This document shows, one piece after another, positions 43,470-51,942 of a DNA stretch of 64,000 bases. The DNA lies in assembly GCF_033954835.1 (NCBI RefSeq), contig NZ_CP121471.1, forward strand, positions 1,178,001 through 1,242,000. Direction: 5' to 3'. Numbering within the stretch: position 1 is the first letter of the stretch; each line of letters starts with the position of its first letter. Position numbers and translations under genes: made by a program. The DNA is from Thiorhodovibrio frisius. Lineage in GTDB: Bacteria; Pseudomonadota; Gammaproteobacteria; Chromatiales; Chromatiaceae. The notes under the pieces were generated by a model. That model saw nothing but the letters and a program-made list of their open reading frames with translations, was not told where the DNA came from and searched no databases.

Positions 43470-44401
43470 GAGTCAGGGTCGATCTGCTCAATGCGGTGGC
43501 GGCCAGCGCCTTTGGCCGCGTACAAAGCGCGGTCGGCCAGTTCCACCAGTGCTGCATTGGTGTGCGAGGATTGGCCGGACGGATGCGGGTGGAAGGTGAC
43601 CAGGCCGATGCTGATGGTGACATGGGCATCGACTGGCGAATGCTCGTGCACAATGGCCAGGGCATCGACTGCGTCGCTGATGTCTTGGGCGATGGCGGTG
43701 GCCTGTTCGGCGTCGGCGTGCGGCAGCACGACCATGAATTCCTCACCGCCGTAGCGGGCGATGAAATCTCCCGAGCGGCGCAGCACGTTGCTCGCAGCGT
43801 GCGCGATCTGGCGCAGACACTGATCACCCTTGCCGTGGCCGTAGTTGTCATTGAATGGCTTGAAGTGGTCCACGTCGAACAGCAGCAGCGACAGCGGCTG
43901 ACCGGTGCGCTGGGCACGACGCCATTCCTCGTCCAGGGTCTGCTCGAAGCGGCGCCGGTTGGGGATTTCTGTCAGGGCGTCGATAAAGGCGTAGGTTTCG
44001 AGCAATTCGTATTTGTTTTTGAGGTCGAGATGCAGCGCGACCCTGGCCTTGACCACCGGCGGATGGAAGGGTTTGGTGATGTAATCCACGGCGCCGCTGG
44101 CAAAGCCTTTGGCTGCGTCCATCACTTCGGATACGGCGGTGACGAAGATCACCGGGATGCGCTTGGTGGCATCGTCGTTTTTCAGGGCGGCGCACACCTG
44201 GTAGCCGTCCATCTCTGGCATCAGGATGTCGAGCAGAATCAGGTCGGGCTGCGGATCGGTGCGCGCGAGCTTGAGCGCGCGCTCCGGCGTGGTGGCGGCG
44301 CTGACGCGATAGTCACCGCGAAAGAGTTCCATCAGCAGCTCGATATTCTCTTTGGTGTCGTCGACGATCAGAATCTTGTGGCGGCGTTCGGCGGTGTTCA
44401 T
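43466..44401 (-). CDS. Response regulator diguanylate cyclase
   Basis: This is a 311-residue protein. The receiver domain (about 8-125) has 'ILIVDDTKENIELLMELF', phospho-acceptor Asp in 'LILLDILMPEMDGYQV' and Lys in 'VDYITKPF'. The GGDEF domain (about 140-305) has 'DALTEIPNRRRFEQTLDEEW' and an intact GGEEF, plus RSGD five residues upstream as the inhibitory I-site. It should make cyclic-di-GMP on phosphorylation. It lies ~65 bp after the hybrid kinase, its likely phosphodonor, and overlaps the PepSY-like gene. Confidence 0.9.
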   Translation of the reverse strand: MNTAERRHKILIVDDTKENIELLMELFRGDYRVSAATTPERALKLARTDPQPDLILLDILMPEMDGYQVCAALKNDDATKRIPVIFVTAVSEVMDAAKGFASGAVDYITKPFHPPVVKARVALHLDLKNKYELLETYAFIDALTEIPNRRRFEQTLDEEWRRAQRTGQPLSLLLFDVDHFKPFNDNYGHGKGDQCLRQIAHAASNVLRRSGDFIARYGGEEFMVVLPHADAEQATAIAQDISDAVDALAIVHEHSPVDAHVTISIGLVTFHPHPSGQSSHTNAALVELADRALYAAKGAGRHRIEQIDPDS

Positions 44402-44466
44402 GGGCGATGGGGCGGCGTTTGGATGTCAGGTGGAATAGTGACTCGATGCTTTGGGGTGCGAGGTGA

Positions 44467-47400
44467 TCATTGGCTTTCTGGCGGGGGGAGTTCGGCCAGG
44501 CATTGCTGTACCAGTTCGATGGCGGTTTCGATATCGAAGTCGTCGATGGCGGTGGCGATCGGTGCGTGGCGATTGTCGGCGCTGCCATCGGTGACGGACC
44601 ATGTTAGCAGGGTCTCGCGCAGTGTTTCGAGGGTGTCGCCTGCGGCACCGAGGTCGTCGTCGAGCTGGCTGGCCAGTTGTTGCAGCAGTTCCCGAGTGGC
44701 GGCGGGGTCCAGCGCCGATTCGGGGTTGGCGGGAGCTAGTGTCTGGGCGGTGGCGGCAGCCTCTGGTGCCTTGATGAGCGGGCGCAAGCCCTCAATCACC
44801 TGGGTAAATTGCTGGCTGAATGCCTGCCAGGTTGCATCTTCCGCGGCGGCGCTGCCTTGCTCGACCACAGCGGCCTCCAGGGCCAGGGCGGCCTGATGCA
44901 AGGACTCGGCACCCAGATTGCCGGCCATGCCTTTGATGCTATGAACCCGCCGGCGTGCGTCCTCGCTCTGTCCGGCCTGGAGCGCGGCGGTGATTTCGGG
45001 CAGGCTGTGTTGATTGCTGGCGAAGAAGCTGCGCAGGATTTTCAGATAAAGCTTGCGGTTGTTGTTGGCGCGCGCGAGTCCGCCCTGGAGGTCGATGCCG
45101 GGCAGGGGGTGCTGATCGAGTTCGGGGGCTTCCGGGTTTGCAGCCGGTGCGGGCGTTGCTTGATCGGTTGCGGTCGGCTCTGGTGCGGGCTGCGCGCCCT
45201 CTGGCTGCAGCCAGCGTTCGAGTGCGCCGAATAGCTGTGCCGGGTCAATGGGTTTGCTCAGATAATCGTCCATGCCGGCGGCCAGGCAGCGCTCCATGTC
45301 GCCCTTGAGCGCGTGGGCGGTCATGGCAATGATGGGCAGGTGGCGATCAGGGAATTCGGCGCGGATGCGGCGGGTGGCTTCCAGTCCGTCCAGCTCGGGC
45401 ATTTGGATGTCCATCAGTACCGCGTTGTAGGTGTTCTCGCGCACCTTGTTCAGCGCTTCCAGGCCATTTTCGGCAATGTCGGTGTCGAGTCTGGCGGCTT
45501 CGAGCCATTCCAACGCGACCAGCCGGTTCATCTCGATATCTTCGACCAGCAGCACGCGCTGGCCGCTGAGATCCGGAGGCTGGCGGTCGCTGGCTTCGGC
45601 CAGCAGCACCGGACGGGTGCTGGCGGCGGCGTCCTGATGGCCGAACAGGGACACAATGGTGTCGAACAGGAAGGACTGATTGACCGGCTTGTGCAGGAAG
45701 GCGTCCAGTACCGAGCGTTCGGATTGTTGCAACAGGTCCTCGCGTGCATAGGCGGAGATCATGCATACCATCGGGGTGTGCGGCAGCTTGAGGTCCTGGC
45801 GGATGCGCACGGCGGTTTCCAGCCCATTGAGGCCGGGCATTTTCCAGTCGAGCAGCACCAGATCGAAGCTCTGCGCTGGGTCGGCCAACTGGTTGAGCGC
45901 CTCTTCGCCGGAGGCGACCGCCACCGCTCGCATGTGGAAGGATTCGATCTGGGCGACCAGCATCTCGCGCGAGGTGGCGTTGTCCTCCACCACCAGCACC
46001 CGCAAGCCGCGCAGGTCGGCTGGGGTGCGCAGTGGCGAAGCGGCGCGGTTCGGCTGGCGCCGCAGGCACGCAGTGGCGGTGAAGGTGCTGCCCTGGCCGG
46101 GGACGCTCGCGACTGTCACATCCCCACCCATCAGATGCGCGAGCCGCCGGCAGATGGCTAGCCCTAGTCCGGTGCCGCCATGACGGCGGGTGACCGAGCC
46201 GTCGGCTTGGGCGAAGGCCTCGAAGATAGCATCGAGTCGCTCGGGGGCGATGCCGGGGCCGGTATCGCGGACCTGCAGACGCAGCTTGACGGTGTCTGGG
46301 GCCTCCTCGCTGCCTGGCGTGCCGCTGGTTTGGGCAAGATCAGCGGTGATCTGCACCTCGCCCTGCTGGGTAAATTTAAGCGCATTGCCGGTCAGGTTGA
46401 TCAGGATCTGACTCAGCCGGGTCGGGTCGCCAATGAGTTCCGTCGGGGTACCGGGTGCGATGGCGACGACTAACTCGACGCCCTTCTCGTGCGCGCGGTA
46501 GGCGAACATCTCGCTCAGATTGGCTATCAACTCATGGAGCGAGAAATCGGTCTGTTCAATCTCCAGATGTCCGGCTTCGATCTTGGAAAAATCGAGGATG
46601 TCGTTGATGACCGCGAGCAGACTTTTGGAGGCGAGTTTCGTCTTGGTCAGGAACTCCCGCTGGCGTTCTTCAAGGGTGCCGCGCAGCAGCAGGTCTGTCA
46701 GCCCCATGATGGCATTGAGTGGGGTGCGAATTTCGTGGCTCATGTTGGCGAGAAAACCGCTCTTGGCCGCGTTCGCCGCTTCGGCCGCCTGGCGTGCCTG
46801 CTCGGCCTGCTGGCGCTCGCGGCGCGCGGTGACATCAATCAGCATGCCCTCGATGGTGTCGGGGTGGTGGCCCGCGCGCAGGCTGATCTCGGCCCAGAAG
46901 TGGTGGCCGTCACGGCGTTTGAGTTCGACCTCTCTGGCATCGACGCGCGCGTCTCGGCGCATGTGCGCGATCAATTCTTCCCGCGTTGCCGGGTCCACAT
47001 AAACATCGGTAGCGATGTTGCGCACCTGCGCCTGCAGGGCCTCGAGTGACGGATAGCCTAGTAACTCAAGCAGCGCCGGGTTGGCGTTCAGGAAGTGCCC
47101 GTCGGTGGTGGTCTGGAAGATGCCCTCGACCGCGTTGTCAAACAGGCCGCGATATTGATTCAGTAACTCGGTGCGGCGCGCGTGGCTCTCGGCCAGGCTG
47201 TCAGCCATGCGGTCGAAGGCATCCGCCAGTCGGCCGATTTCATCGGGTCTGTTGCTGTTGATGCGCACGCTGAGATCGTCCTCGCCGACCAGGGCGACAC
47301 CGTGCTCAAGCTGGGCGATGGGGCGGGCGATGGCGCGACCGACCAGGTAACCGATCAGCAGAACCAAGGGCACCGATAGCAGGAAAATTCCGCCGGCAAT

Positions 47401-48069
47401 CAGGGTCAGTCGTTGCTCGTAGGCTTTGACGGTGGCGGCGGAGATGTCGATGCCGAGCAAGGCCACGCGCGCGCCTTCGCTATTGCGGATGGGTGCATAG
47501 CCGGATAGCCAGGTGCCCCATTGGTCGCTGTAGAAATCGCTCTCGGTCAGCGGGCTGTCCAGGGTGGCGAAGTGCTTGGCAAGCGCCTCGCCAGGCTCCT
47601 CGTAGACATCGCCCAGCGCAGCCAGATTGGCGGGATCTTCCTCGGCATCGACCACGAACTCGATGCCGCTATTGGCCCCGCGGCGCATGCTGTACACCTC
47701 GCCGATGTCTGCGTCCGAATCGCGGATGCCCTGGAGGATGGCTTTGATTTGCAGATAATCCGGCGCCTGCATGCCTGCCTCCGTGGTGATGGCGGCATGC
47801 CGGTCGCCGTCGATGGCCAGGGTGCCGATTTGGGCGAGATCGAGCAGCCGTTGGCGCAGATCGTCGCGCACCTGGTCGCGCGCCACTTGCAACAGCGTCA
47901 GCGTGGTAAAGGCCGAGACAAAGAGCGCGATGCCGAAAAACAGCAGCGTCAGGCGCGTCTGCAGGCCGAGGGTACGGTGCCTGCTAACCGCCGCAGCCGG
48001 TTTGGGTGGGGGCGGTGTCTTGGCGGCGGCGTCGGGATGAGATTGGGGTTGGAAATTGGGATCGCTCAA
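44467..48069 (-). CDS. Hybrid sensor histidine kinase (HAMP-PAS-HisKA-HATPase-REC-REC-Hpt)
   Basis: This is a 1200-residue inner-membrane protein. Order: TM1 (about 38-58), periplasmic sensor (60-220), TM2 (222-245), HAMP (to 295), PAS (305-425; 'RGLFDNAVEGIFQTTTDGHF'), HisKA with 'SHEIRTPLNAIMG' (His about 447), HATPase ('LINLTGNALKF', 'DTGPGIAPERLDAIFEAFAQ', 'GGTGLGLAICRRLA'), REC1 ('LLDWKMPGL', Asp about 740), REC2 ('LMDIQMPELDGLEATRRIRA', about 886) and Hpt ('RRVHSIKGMAGNLG', His about 1043). It is a BarA-like full phosphorelay in one chain. The likely output is the GGDEF regulator downstream. A G-rich hexamer array lies in its upstream region. Confidence 0.92.
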   Translation of the reverse strand: MSDPNFQPQSHPDAAAKTPPPPKPAAAVSRHRTLGLQTRLTLLFFGIALFVSAFTTLTLLQVARDQVRDDLRQRLLDLAQIGTLAIDGDRHAAITTEAGMQAPDYLQIKAILQGIRDSDADIGEVYSMRRGANSGIEFVVDAEEDPANLAALGDVYEEPGEALAKHFATLDSPLTESDFYSDQWGTWLSGYAPIRNSEGARVALLGIDISAATVKAYEQRLTLIAGGIFLLSVPLVLLIGYLVGRAIARPIAQLEHGVALVGEDDLSVRINSNRPDEIGRLADAFDRMADSLAESHARRTELLNQYRGLFDNAVEGIFQTTTDGHFLNANPALLELLGYPSLEALQAQVRNIATDVYVDPATREELIAHMRRDARVDAREVELKRRDGHHFWAEISLRAGHHPDTIEGMLIDVTARRERQQAEQARQAAEAANAAKSGFLANMSHEIRTPLNAIMGLTDLLLRGTLEERQREFLTKTKLASKSLLAVINDILDFSKIEAGHLEIEQTDFSLHELIANLSEMFAYRAHEKGVELVVAIAPGTPTELIGDPTRLSQILINLTGNALKFTQQGEVQITADLAQTSGTPGSEEAPDTVKLRLQVRDTGPGIAPERLDAIFEAFAQADGSVTRRHGGTGLGLAICRRLAHLMGGDVTVASVPGQGSTFTATACLRRQPNRAASPLRTPADLRGLRVLVVEDNATSREMLVAQIESFHMRAVAVASGEEALNQLADPAQSFDLVLLDWKMPGLNGLETAVRIRQDLKLPHTPMVCMISAYAREDLLQQSERSVLDAFLHKPVNQSFLFDTIVSLFGHQDAAASTRPVLLAEASDRQPPDLSGQRVLLVEDIEMNRLVALEWLEAARLDTDIAENGLEALNKVRENTYNAVLMDIQMPELDGLEATRRIRAEFPDRHLPIIAMTAHALKGDMERCLAAGMDDYLSKPIDPAQLFGALERWLQPEGAQPAPEPTATDQATPAPAANPEAPELDQHPLPGIDLQGGLARANNNRKLYLKILRSFFASNQHSLPEITAALQAGQSEDARRRVHSIKGMAGNLGAESLHQAALALEAAVVEQGSAAAEDATWQAFSQQFTQVIEGLRPLIKAPEAAATAQTLAPANPESALDPAATRELLQQLASQLDDDLGAAGDTLETLRETLLTWSVTDGSADNRHAPIATAIDDFDIETAIELVQQCLAELPPPESQ

Positions 48070-48120
48070 GGCTTGGCCTATCGGTCAGGGAGATGCATGG
48101 CGAATGCTGAACCACGATTG

Positions 48121-48168
48121 TCTGGGTCTGGGTCTGGGTCTGGGTGTGGGTCTGGGTGTGGGTGTGGT
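48121..48168. repeat. Eight tandem G-rich hexamers (telomere-like)
   Basis: The plus strand reads TCTGGG four times, then TGTGGG, TCTGGG, TGTGGG, TGTGGT. Seven GGG runs spaced by three bases are strong intramolecular G-quadruplex material. It lies 52 bp upstream of the kinase start, so on the kinase coding strand it is C-rich. Confidence 0.85.
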
Positions 48169-48193
48169 CAGGGTCCAAGGGCAAAGCTTAGCG

Positions 48194-48242
48194 CACCCGG
48201 CCCAGAACGAGCCGAAATCTTAATGGGTTTCGGTATAGCATC
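48194..48242 (+). repeat. 49-bp dispersed hairpin repeat, copy 1
   Basis: CACCCGGCCCAGAAC is followed by a hairpin with stem CCGAAA/TTTCGG and a tail GGTAT-x-GCATC. A second copy lies inverted at 63875-63923 with 43 of 49 identical bases. The stem bases are conserved and most changes fall in the loop. Confidence 0.7.
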
Positions 48243-48294
48243 TATCGCAGCGATTGCGGCATTGTTGCGATCCGCTGCCTCGGGGTTAGAATGC

Positions 48295-48319
48295 GGGCAT
48301 TGCTCGGGGAGTGATGCCC
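48295..48319. promoter_or_regulatory. Inverted repeat upstream of the TlpA-like gene
   Basis: GGGCAT pairs with ATGCCC, and inside CTC pairs with GAG around GGG. It is preceded by TTAGAATGC, which could be part of a -10 region. An operator or transcript hairpin is possible. The remainder of 48070-48432 holds no gene. Confidence 0.4.
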
Positions 48320-48432
48320 GAACTCGCGATCAGCGGGTGGGCGATGGTTCGGGTTGCCTTGGATCATACAAGTGTATCCTTCGGGGTGGTCGGGGCCATG
48401 AATGTCAGATGCCATGGTTTGGAGTTAAGCGC

Positions 48433-49104
48433 ATGCGTTGGAAAAATCTGGTGGCTCTTTTTCGTCCGCGTTTCGCGCGCGCATGGTTACCGCTGAATGC
48501 GACGGTCAGGCTGTTTGGCCTGCTGCTGGTCATCCTTCCTTTCGCTGTTTTGGCTGAGGGCGATCTGCTCGATCCCATGCCAGAGGCGCCCCCAGCGCCG
48601 GCATTCGATCTGCAAACGCCAGATGGCACCCGGGTCGCGCTCGCTGACCTGGGCGGCGAGATCGTCGTGGTCAACTTTTGGGCGACCTGGTGTCCACCCT
48701 GCCGCGCCGAGATGCCGGCAATGGAACGCGCATGGCAGGGGCTGCGCGATAAGGGCGTGCGCTTTGTTGCCATTAATGTCGACGAAGACAGTGATACTGT
48801 GGCTGCCTTTGCTGAGAGCACGGGGGTGAGTTTTCCGCTGCTGCTCGATCCGGGCGGCAAGGTCACTCAGGCTTGGCCACTGCGCGGTTTGCCGACCACC
48901 TTCGTGGTGGATGCGGATGGGAATTTGCGTTTGCTTGCACTGGGCGAACGGGACTGGGACGCGCAGCCCATCATGCAGCAGATCTTGTCGCTGGCAGCGG
49001 GTAGTTCGCCACCCGCTCAGACGGCTCCAACATCCACACCAGTGTCCGTGCCAGCTCCCGCACCAGCGTCCGTCGAAAAGCCCGCAACTCAGACGGGCTG
49101 GTGA
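48433..49104 (+). CDS. TlpA-like membrane-anchored thioredoxin-fold protein
   Basis: This 223-residue protein has an N-terminal signal/anchor (about 24-41). A periplasmic AhpC/TSA-redoxin domain contains 'VVVNFWATWCPPCRAEMPAM', with the W-C-P-P-C active site near residue 84, and cis-Pro 'GLPTTFVVD'. The tail is low-complexity Pro/Ser/Thr/Ala. It probably reduces apocytochrome c or other periplasmic disulfides, as in cytochrome c maturation (TlpA/CcmG/ResA type). The ATG at 48433 has GGAG eight bases upstream; the longer upstream frame is not coding. Confidence 0.83.
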   Translation: MRWKNLVALFRPRFARAWLPLNATVRLFGLLLVILPFAVLAEGDLLDPMPEAPPAPAFDLQTPDGTRVALADLGGEIVVVNFWATWCPPCRAEMPAMERAWQGLRDKGVRFVAINVDEDSDTVAAFAESTGVSFPLLLDPGGKVTQAWPLRGLPTTFVVDADGNLRLLALGERDWDAQPIMQQILSLAAGSSPPAQTAPTSTPVSVPAPAPASVEKPATQTGW

Positions 49105-49221
49105 GCCTTTCGATGCTTCGGCGCCAAACGCAAATGGTTGATCTTTAATCCCTGCATTTGCACTCGCACCCGGTATCCATTATTCCGGTTTTCTTCCCAA
49201 CTCTTGCCATCCAATACCGCC

Positions 49222-49968
49222 ATGTCGAGCCAAAATCCGCAAGCACCCAGTATCGACCCGCGCGAAGTCGCGCACTTCGAGAGCCTGGCGCACCGTTGGT
49301 GGGACGAGCAGGGGCCCTTCTGGCCATTGCATCGGCTCAACAGCTTCCGCGCCGACTATGTTCGCCAGCAGGCATGTTCAGCCCTCGGCCGGCCGGTTGG
49401 GGGTGAGCAGCCCTTCGCCGGACTCAAGGTGCTGGACATCGGTTGCGGCGGTGGCATCCTGAGTGAATCCGTTGCCCGGCTGGGCGCGCGCGTACAGGGC
49501 ATCGACATCGCCGAGAAGAACATCCATGTCTCGCGCATTCATGCCGAGTGGAGCCAGTTGGATATCGACTATCGCCTGACCACGGTGGAGGAACTCTCCG
49601 CCAGCCGAGCCCAGTTCGATCTGGTGCTAAATATGGAAGTGGTCGAGCATGTCGAGCGCCTGCCCGAGTTCCTCGGCCATTGTGCGCGCTTGGTGCGCCC
49701 CGGCGGTGTCATGGTAGTGGCCACCATCAACCGCACCCTGGTGGCCTGGCTGACTGCCATCATCGGGGCCGAGTGGGTGTTGCGCTGGTTGCCCAAGGGC
49801 ACCCACCATTTCCGCAAGCTGGTCAAGCCAAAGGAAGTGATCACGGGCCTTGGGTCTCAGTTTCGCGTGCTTGATCGCACTGGCGTGCGCGTCAATCCCT
49901 TTAACCGTAGTTTCCATGACACCCCTTACATGGGGGTGAACTACATGATGGTGTTTGAGCGCGCCTGA
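49222..49968 (+). CDS. ubiG: Bifunctional ubiquinone O-methyltransferase UbiG
   Basis: This 248-residue SAM-dependent methyltransferase has the UbiG N-terminus 'EVAHFESLAHRWWDEQGPFW', SAM motif 'VLDIGCGGGILSESVARLGA', 'DLVLNMEVVEHVERLPEFL' and the C-terminal 'GTHHFRKLVKPKEVITGL' / 'DTPYMGVNYMM'. It performs both O-methylations in ubiquinone synthesis. The ATG at 49222 follows the family alignment. The gene appears monocistronic; bases after it contain short direct repeats of ACCTGATTTG. Confidence 0.94.
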   Translation: MSSQNPQAPSIDPREVAHFESLAHRWWDEQGPFWPLHRLNSFRADYVRQQACSALGRPVGGEQPFAGLKVLDIGCGGGILSESVARLGARVQGIDIAEKNIHVSRIHAEWSQLDIDYRLTTVEELSASRAQFDLVLNMEVVEHVERLPEFLGHCARLVRPGGVMVVATINRTLVAWLTAIIGAEWVLRWLPKGTHHFRKLVKPKEVITGLGSQFRVLDRTGVRVNPFNRSFHDTPYMGVNYMMVFERA

Positions 49969-50041
49969 CCTGATTTGTGACCTGATACCTGATTTGGTCT
50001 TGGTCCGATACCTGACCAGCTAGAGGTCAAGCGGATCGGCG

Positions 50042-50545
50042 CTAACGCGCGATATCCGTCAACTGCCAGCGGTAACCTTCAAGCTTCAGCACCAAGTGGG
50101 TGGGATTGGCGCCCAACTTGCCGAGGCGAATCACAAAGCGGTTCCAGGACTCGAAAAAGGCAAAATCGACAGCGGCGAGGAAGGAATCGGTTTTCCCGGG
50201 GGGCGCCGCGCGCTGCATGGCCTCGCGGATGCTGGTGCGGACCCAATCGGGCGTGATGGCTTGATTGAGCGCGCTGTCGCCCAGGTGCTGAAGATTCTTC
50301 GACAGCCAGCCGATAATCTCATCACTGTCCCCACCGCTTGGCAGCCAGGTATCAACCCTGTTGCCAAGCCGACTCTTGTATTGTGCCTGAATGGCCGGCA
50401 GGTCGACTAGTGGTGTCAGGGCCTGAACGGATGCTTGGGCATTCGGCTCGGCCAGCGCGCCATTGAGGCGAAAGACCGTCACATAGGGCCAGAGCGCATA
50501 GAGCAGAACAACAACAATGACGAGATTACGAGCGATTTTCAGCAT
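50042..50545 (-). CDS. DUF2939 family membrane-anchored protein
   Basis: This 167-residue protein has an N-terminal anchor ('NLVIVVVLLYALWPYVTVFR') and a periplasmic helical domain beginning 'LNGALAEPNAQASVQALTPL'. The WPY motif and this layout are typical of DUF2939, a proteobacterial family of unknown function. The start at 50545 (MLKIARN) is chosen because the anchor begins there. It is divergent from cca. Confidence 0.72.
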   Translation of the reverse strand: MLKIARNLVIVVVLLYALWPYVTVFRLNGALAEPNAQASVQALTPLVDLPAIQAQYKSRLGNRVDTWLPSGGDSDEIIGWLSKNLQHLGDSALNQAITPDWVRTSIREAMQRAAPPGKTDSFLAAVDFAFFESWNRFVIRLGKLGANPTHLVLKLEGYRWQLTDIAR

Positions 50546-50691
50546 GAGTCTAGCCCTAGAGGAGATGCCATGGACGCCGTCTGGCGCTGCATTCTTGTGC
50601 GATTCTACCCGCACTGTCGCGACTTGCCGAGTCTGGCACAGGGTCTGGTCCGCGTGCTTTTGAATGCACCGCTAACCTTGAAGGGGCTGAG

Positions 50692-51942
50692 ATGACTGCC
50701 GAGGGTGAACAGATTCCAGGCGCGCGCACTTATCTGGTTGGCGGAGCCGTGCGCGACGGACTGCTGGGCTTGCCAGTGCGCGAGCGGGATTTTGTGGTGG
50801 TCGGCAGCGATGTCGCGACTATGATCGACCAGGGCTTTACTCAGGTTGGCAAGGATTTTCCGGTCTTTCTCCACCCCGAGACCAAAGAGGAGTATGCACT
50901 CGCGCGCACCGAGCGCAAGAGCGCGCCCGGCTATCACGGCTTTGTGGTGCATGCCGACCCTCTGGTAACACTCGAAGAGGACCTCGCCCGCCGTGACCTG
51001 ACCATCAATGCCCTCGCCCAGGACGCCGAGGGTCGCATCATTGATCCTTTCGGCGGTCAGGCCGATCTTCACGCGCGCCTGCTGCGCCATGTCTCCCCGG
51101 CCTTTGCCGAAGACCCGGTGCGCATTCTGCGCGTGGCGCGCTTTGCCGCCCGCTTCGATGCGCTCGGGTTTGGCACCGCACCCGAGACGGCGGCGCTGAT
51201 GCGCGAGATGGTCGCCGCCGGCGAGGTCGATGCGCTCGTCCCCGATCGCGTTTGGCAGGAACTGAGCCGCGCCTTGGGCGAAGCACGCCCGTCGCGGTTT
51301 TTCGAGGAACTGCGCCACTGCGGAGCACTGAAGATTTTGCTGCCGGAACTCGAGCGCCTCTGGGGCGTCCCCCAGCCCGAGCAATGGCATCCGGAAGTTG
51401 ATACCGGTGTTCACGTCATGATGGTGCTTGATCAATGCGCGCGTCTGTCTGATGAGCCCGAGGTGCGTTTCGCTGCCCTCTGTCACGACCTCGGTAAGGG
51501 CACCACGCCGGGCGATGTGCTGCCCAGCCATCACGGGCATGAAGAACGCAGCGTCGAACTGCTCGGGCAGGTCTGTCAGCGCCTGCCGGTGCCGACCCGC
51601 TTCAGTGAACTGGCGCGGGTGGTGGCGCGTTATCACGGCAAAGTGCACAAGGTCGATGAACTGCGCGCCAGCACCATTCTGGGCGTCTTTGAGGGCGCGG
51701 ATTTGTTTCGCCGCCCGGAACGCTTCGAGCGGCTGCTGATTGCCTGCGAGGCTGACTTTCGCGGTCGCCTTGGCTTCGAGGATCGCGACTATCCTCAAGG
51801 CGCAACCTGGCGGCGACTGGCTCAAGCCTGCGCTGCGGTCGACTCGGGCGCTATCGCGCGCGCGAGCGAGCCCACTCGCATCCGCGAGTCGGTGCGGCTG
51901 GCGCGACTTGAGGCGGTCAAGGCGGCGCTTGGCGCCGACTAA
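50692..51942 (+). CDS. cca: Multifunctional CCA tRNA nucleotidyltransferase
   Basis: This 416-residue class II enzyme adds CCA to tRNA 3' ends. It shows '[20 protein letters not shown]' and 'RDFVVVG' (catalytic nucleotidyltransferase), '[20 protein letters not shown]', '[20 protein letters not shown]' and an HD phosphohydrolase domain ('[14 protein letters not shown]', '[20 protein letters not shown]'). The HD domain gives the phosphatase and phosphodiesterase activities of gammaproteobacterial Cca. AAGGGG precedes the ATG. Its end overlaps the convergent Cache-AlbA_2 gene by four bases. Confidence 0.94.
   Translation: MTAEGEQIPGARTYLVGGAVRDGLLGLPVRERDFVVVGSDVATMIDQGFTQVGKDFPVFLHPETKEEYALARTERKSAPGYHGFVVHADPLVTLEEDLARRDLTINALAQDAEGRIIDPFGGQADLHARLLRHVSPAFAEDPVRILRVARFAARFDALGFGTAPETAALMREMVAAGEVDALVPDRVWQELSRALGEARPSRFFEELRHCGALKILLPELERLWGVPQPEQWHPEVDTGVHVMMVLDQCARLSDEPEVRFAALCHDLGKGTTPGDVLPSHHGHEERSVELLGQVCQRLPVPTRFSELARVVARYHGKVHKVDELRASTILGVFEGADLFRRPERFERLLIACEADFRGRLGFEDRDYPQGATWRRLAQACAAVDSGAIARASEPTRIRESVRLARLEAVKAALGAD

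Noticed and set aside
43496-44896. 466-codon plus-strand frame opposite the response regulator and hybrid kinase
   Set aside because: The opposite strand carries clear receiver, GGEEF and Hpt motifs; this frame has none.
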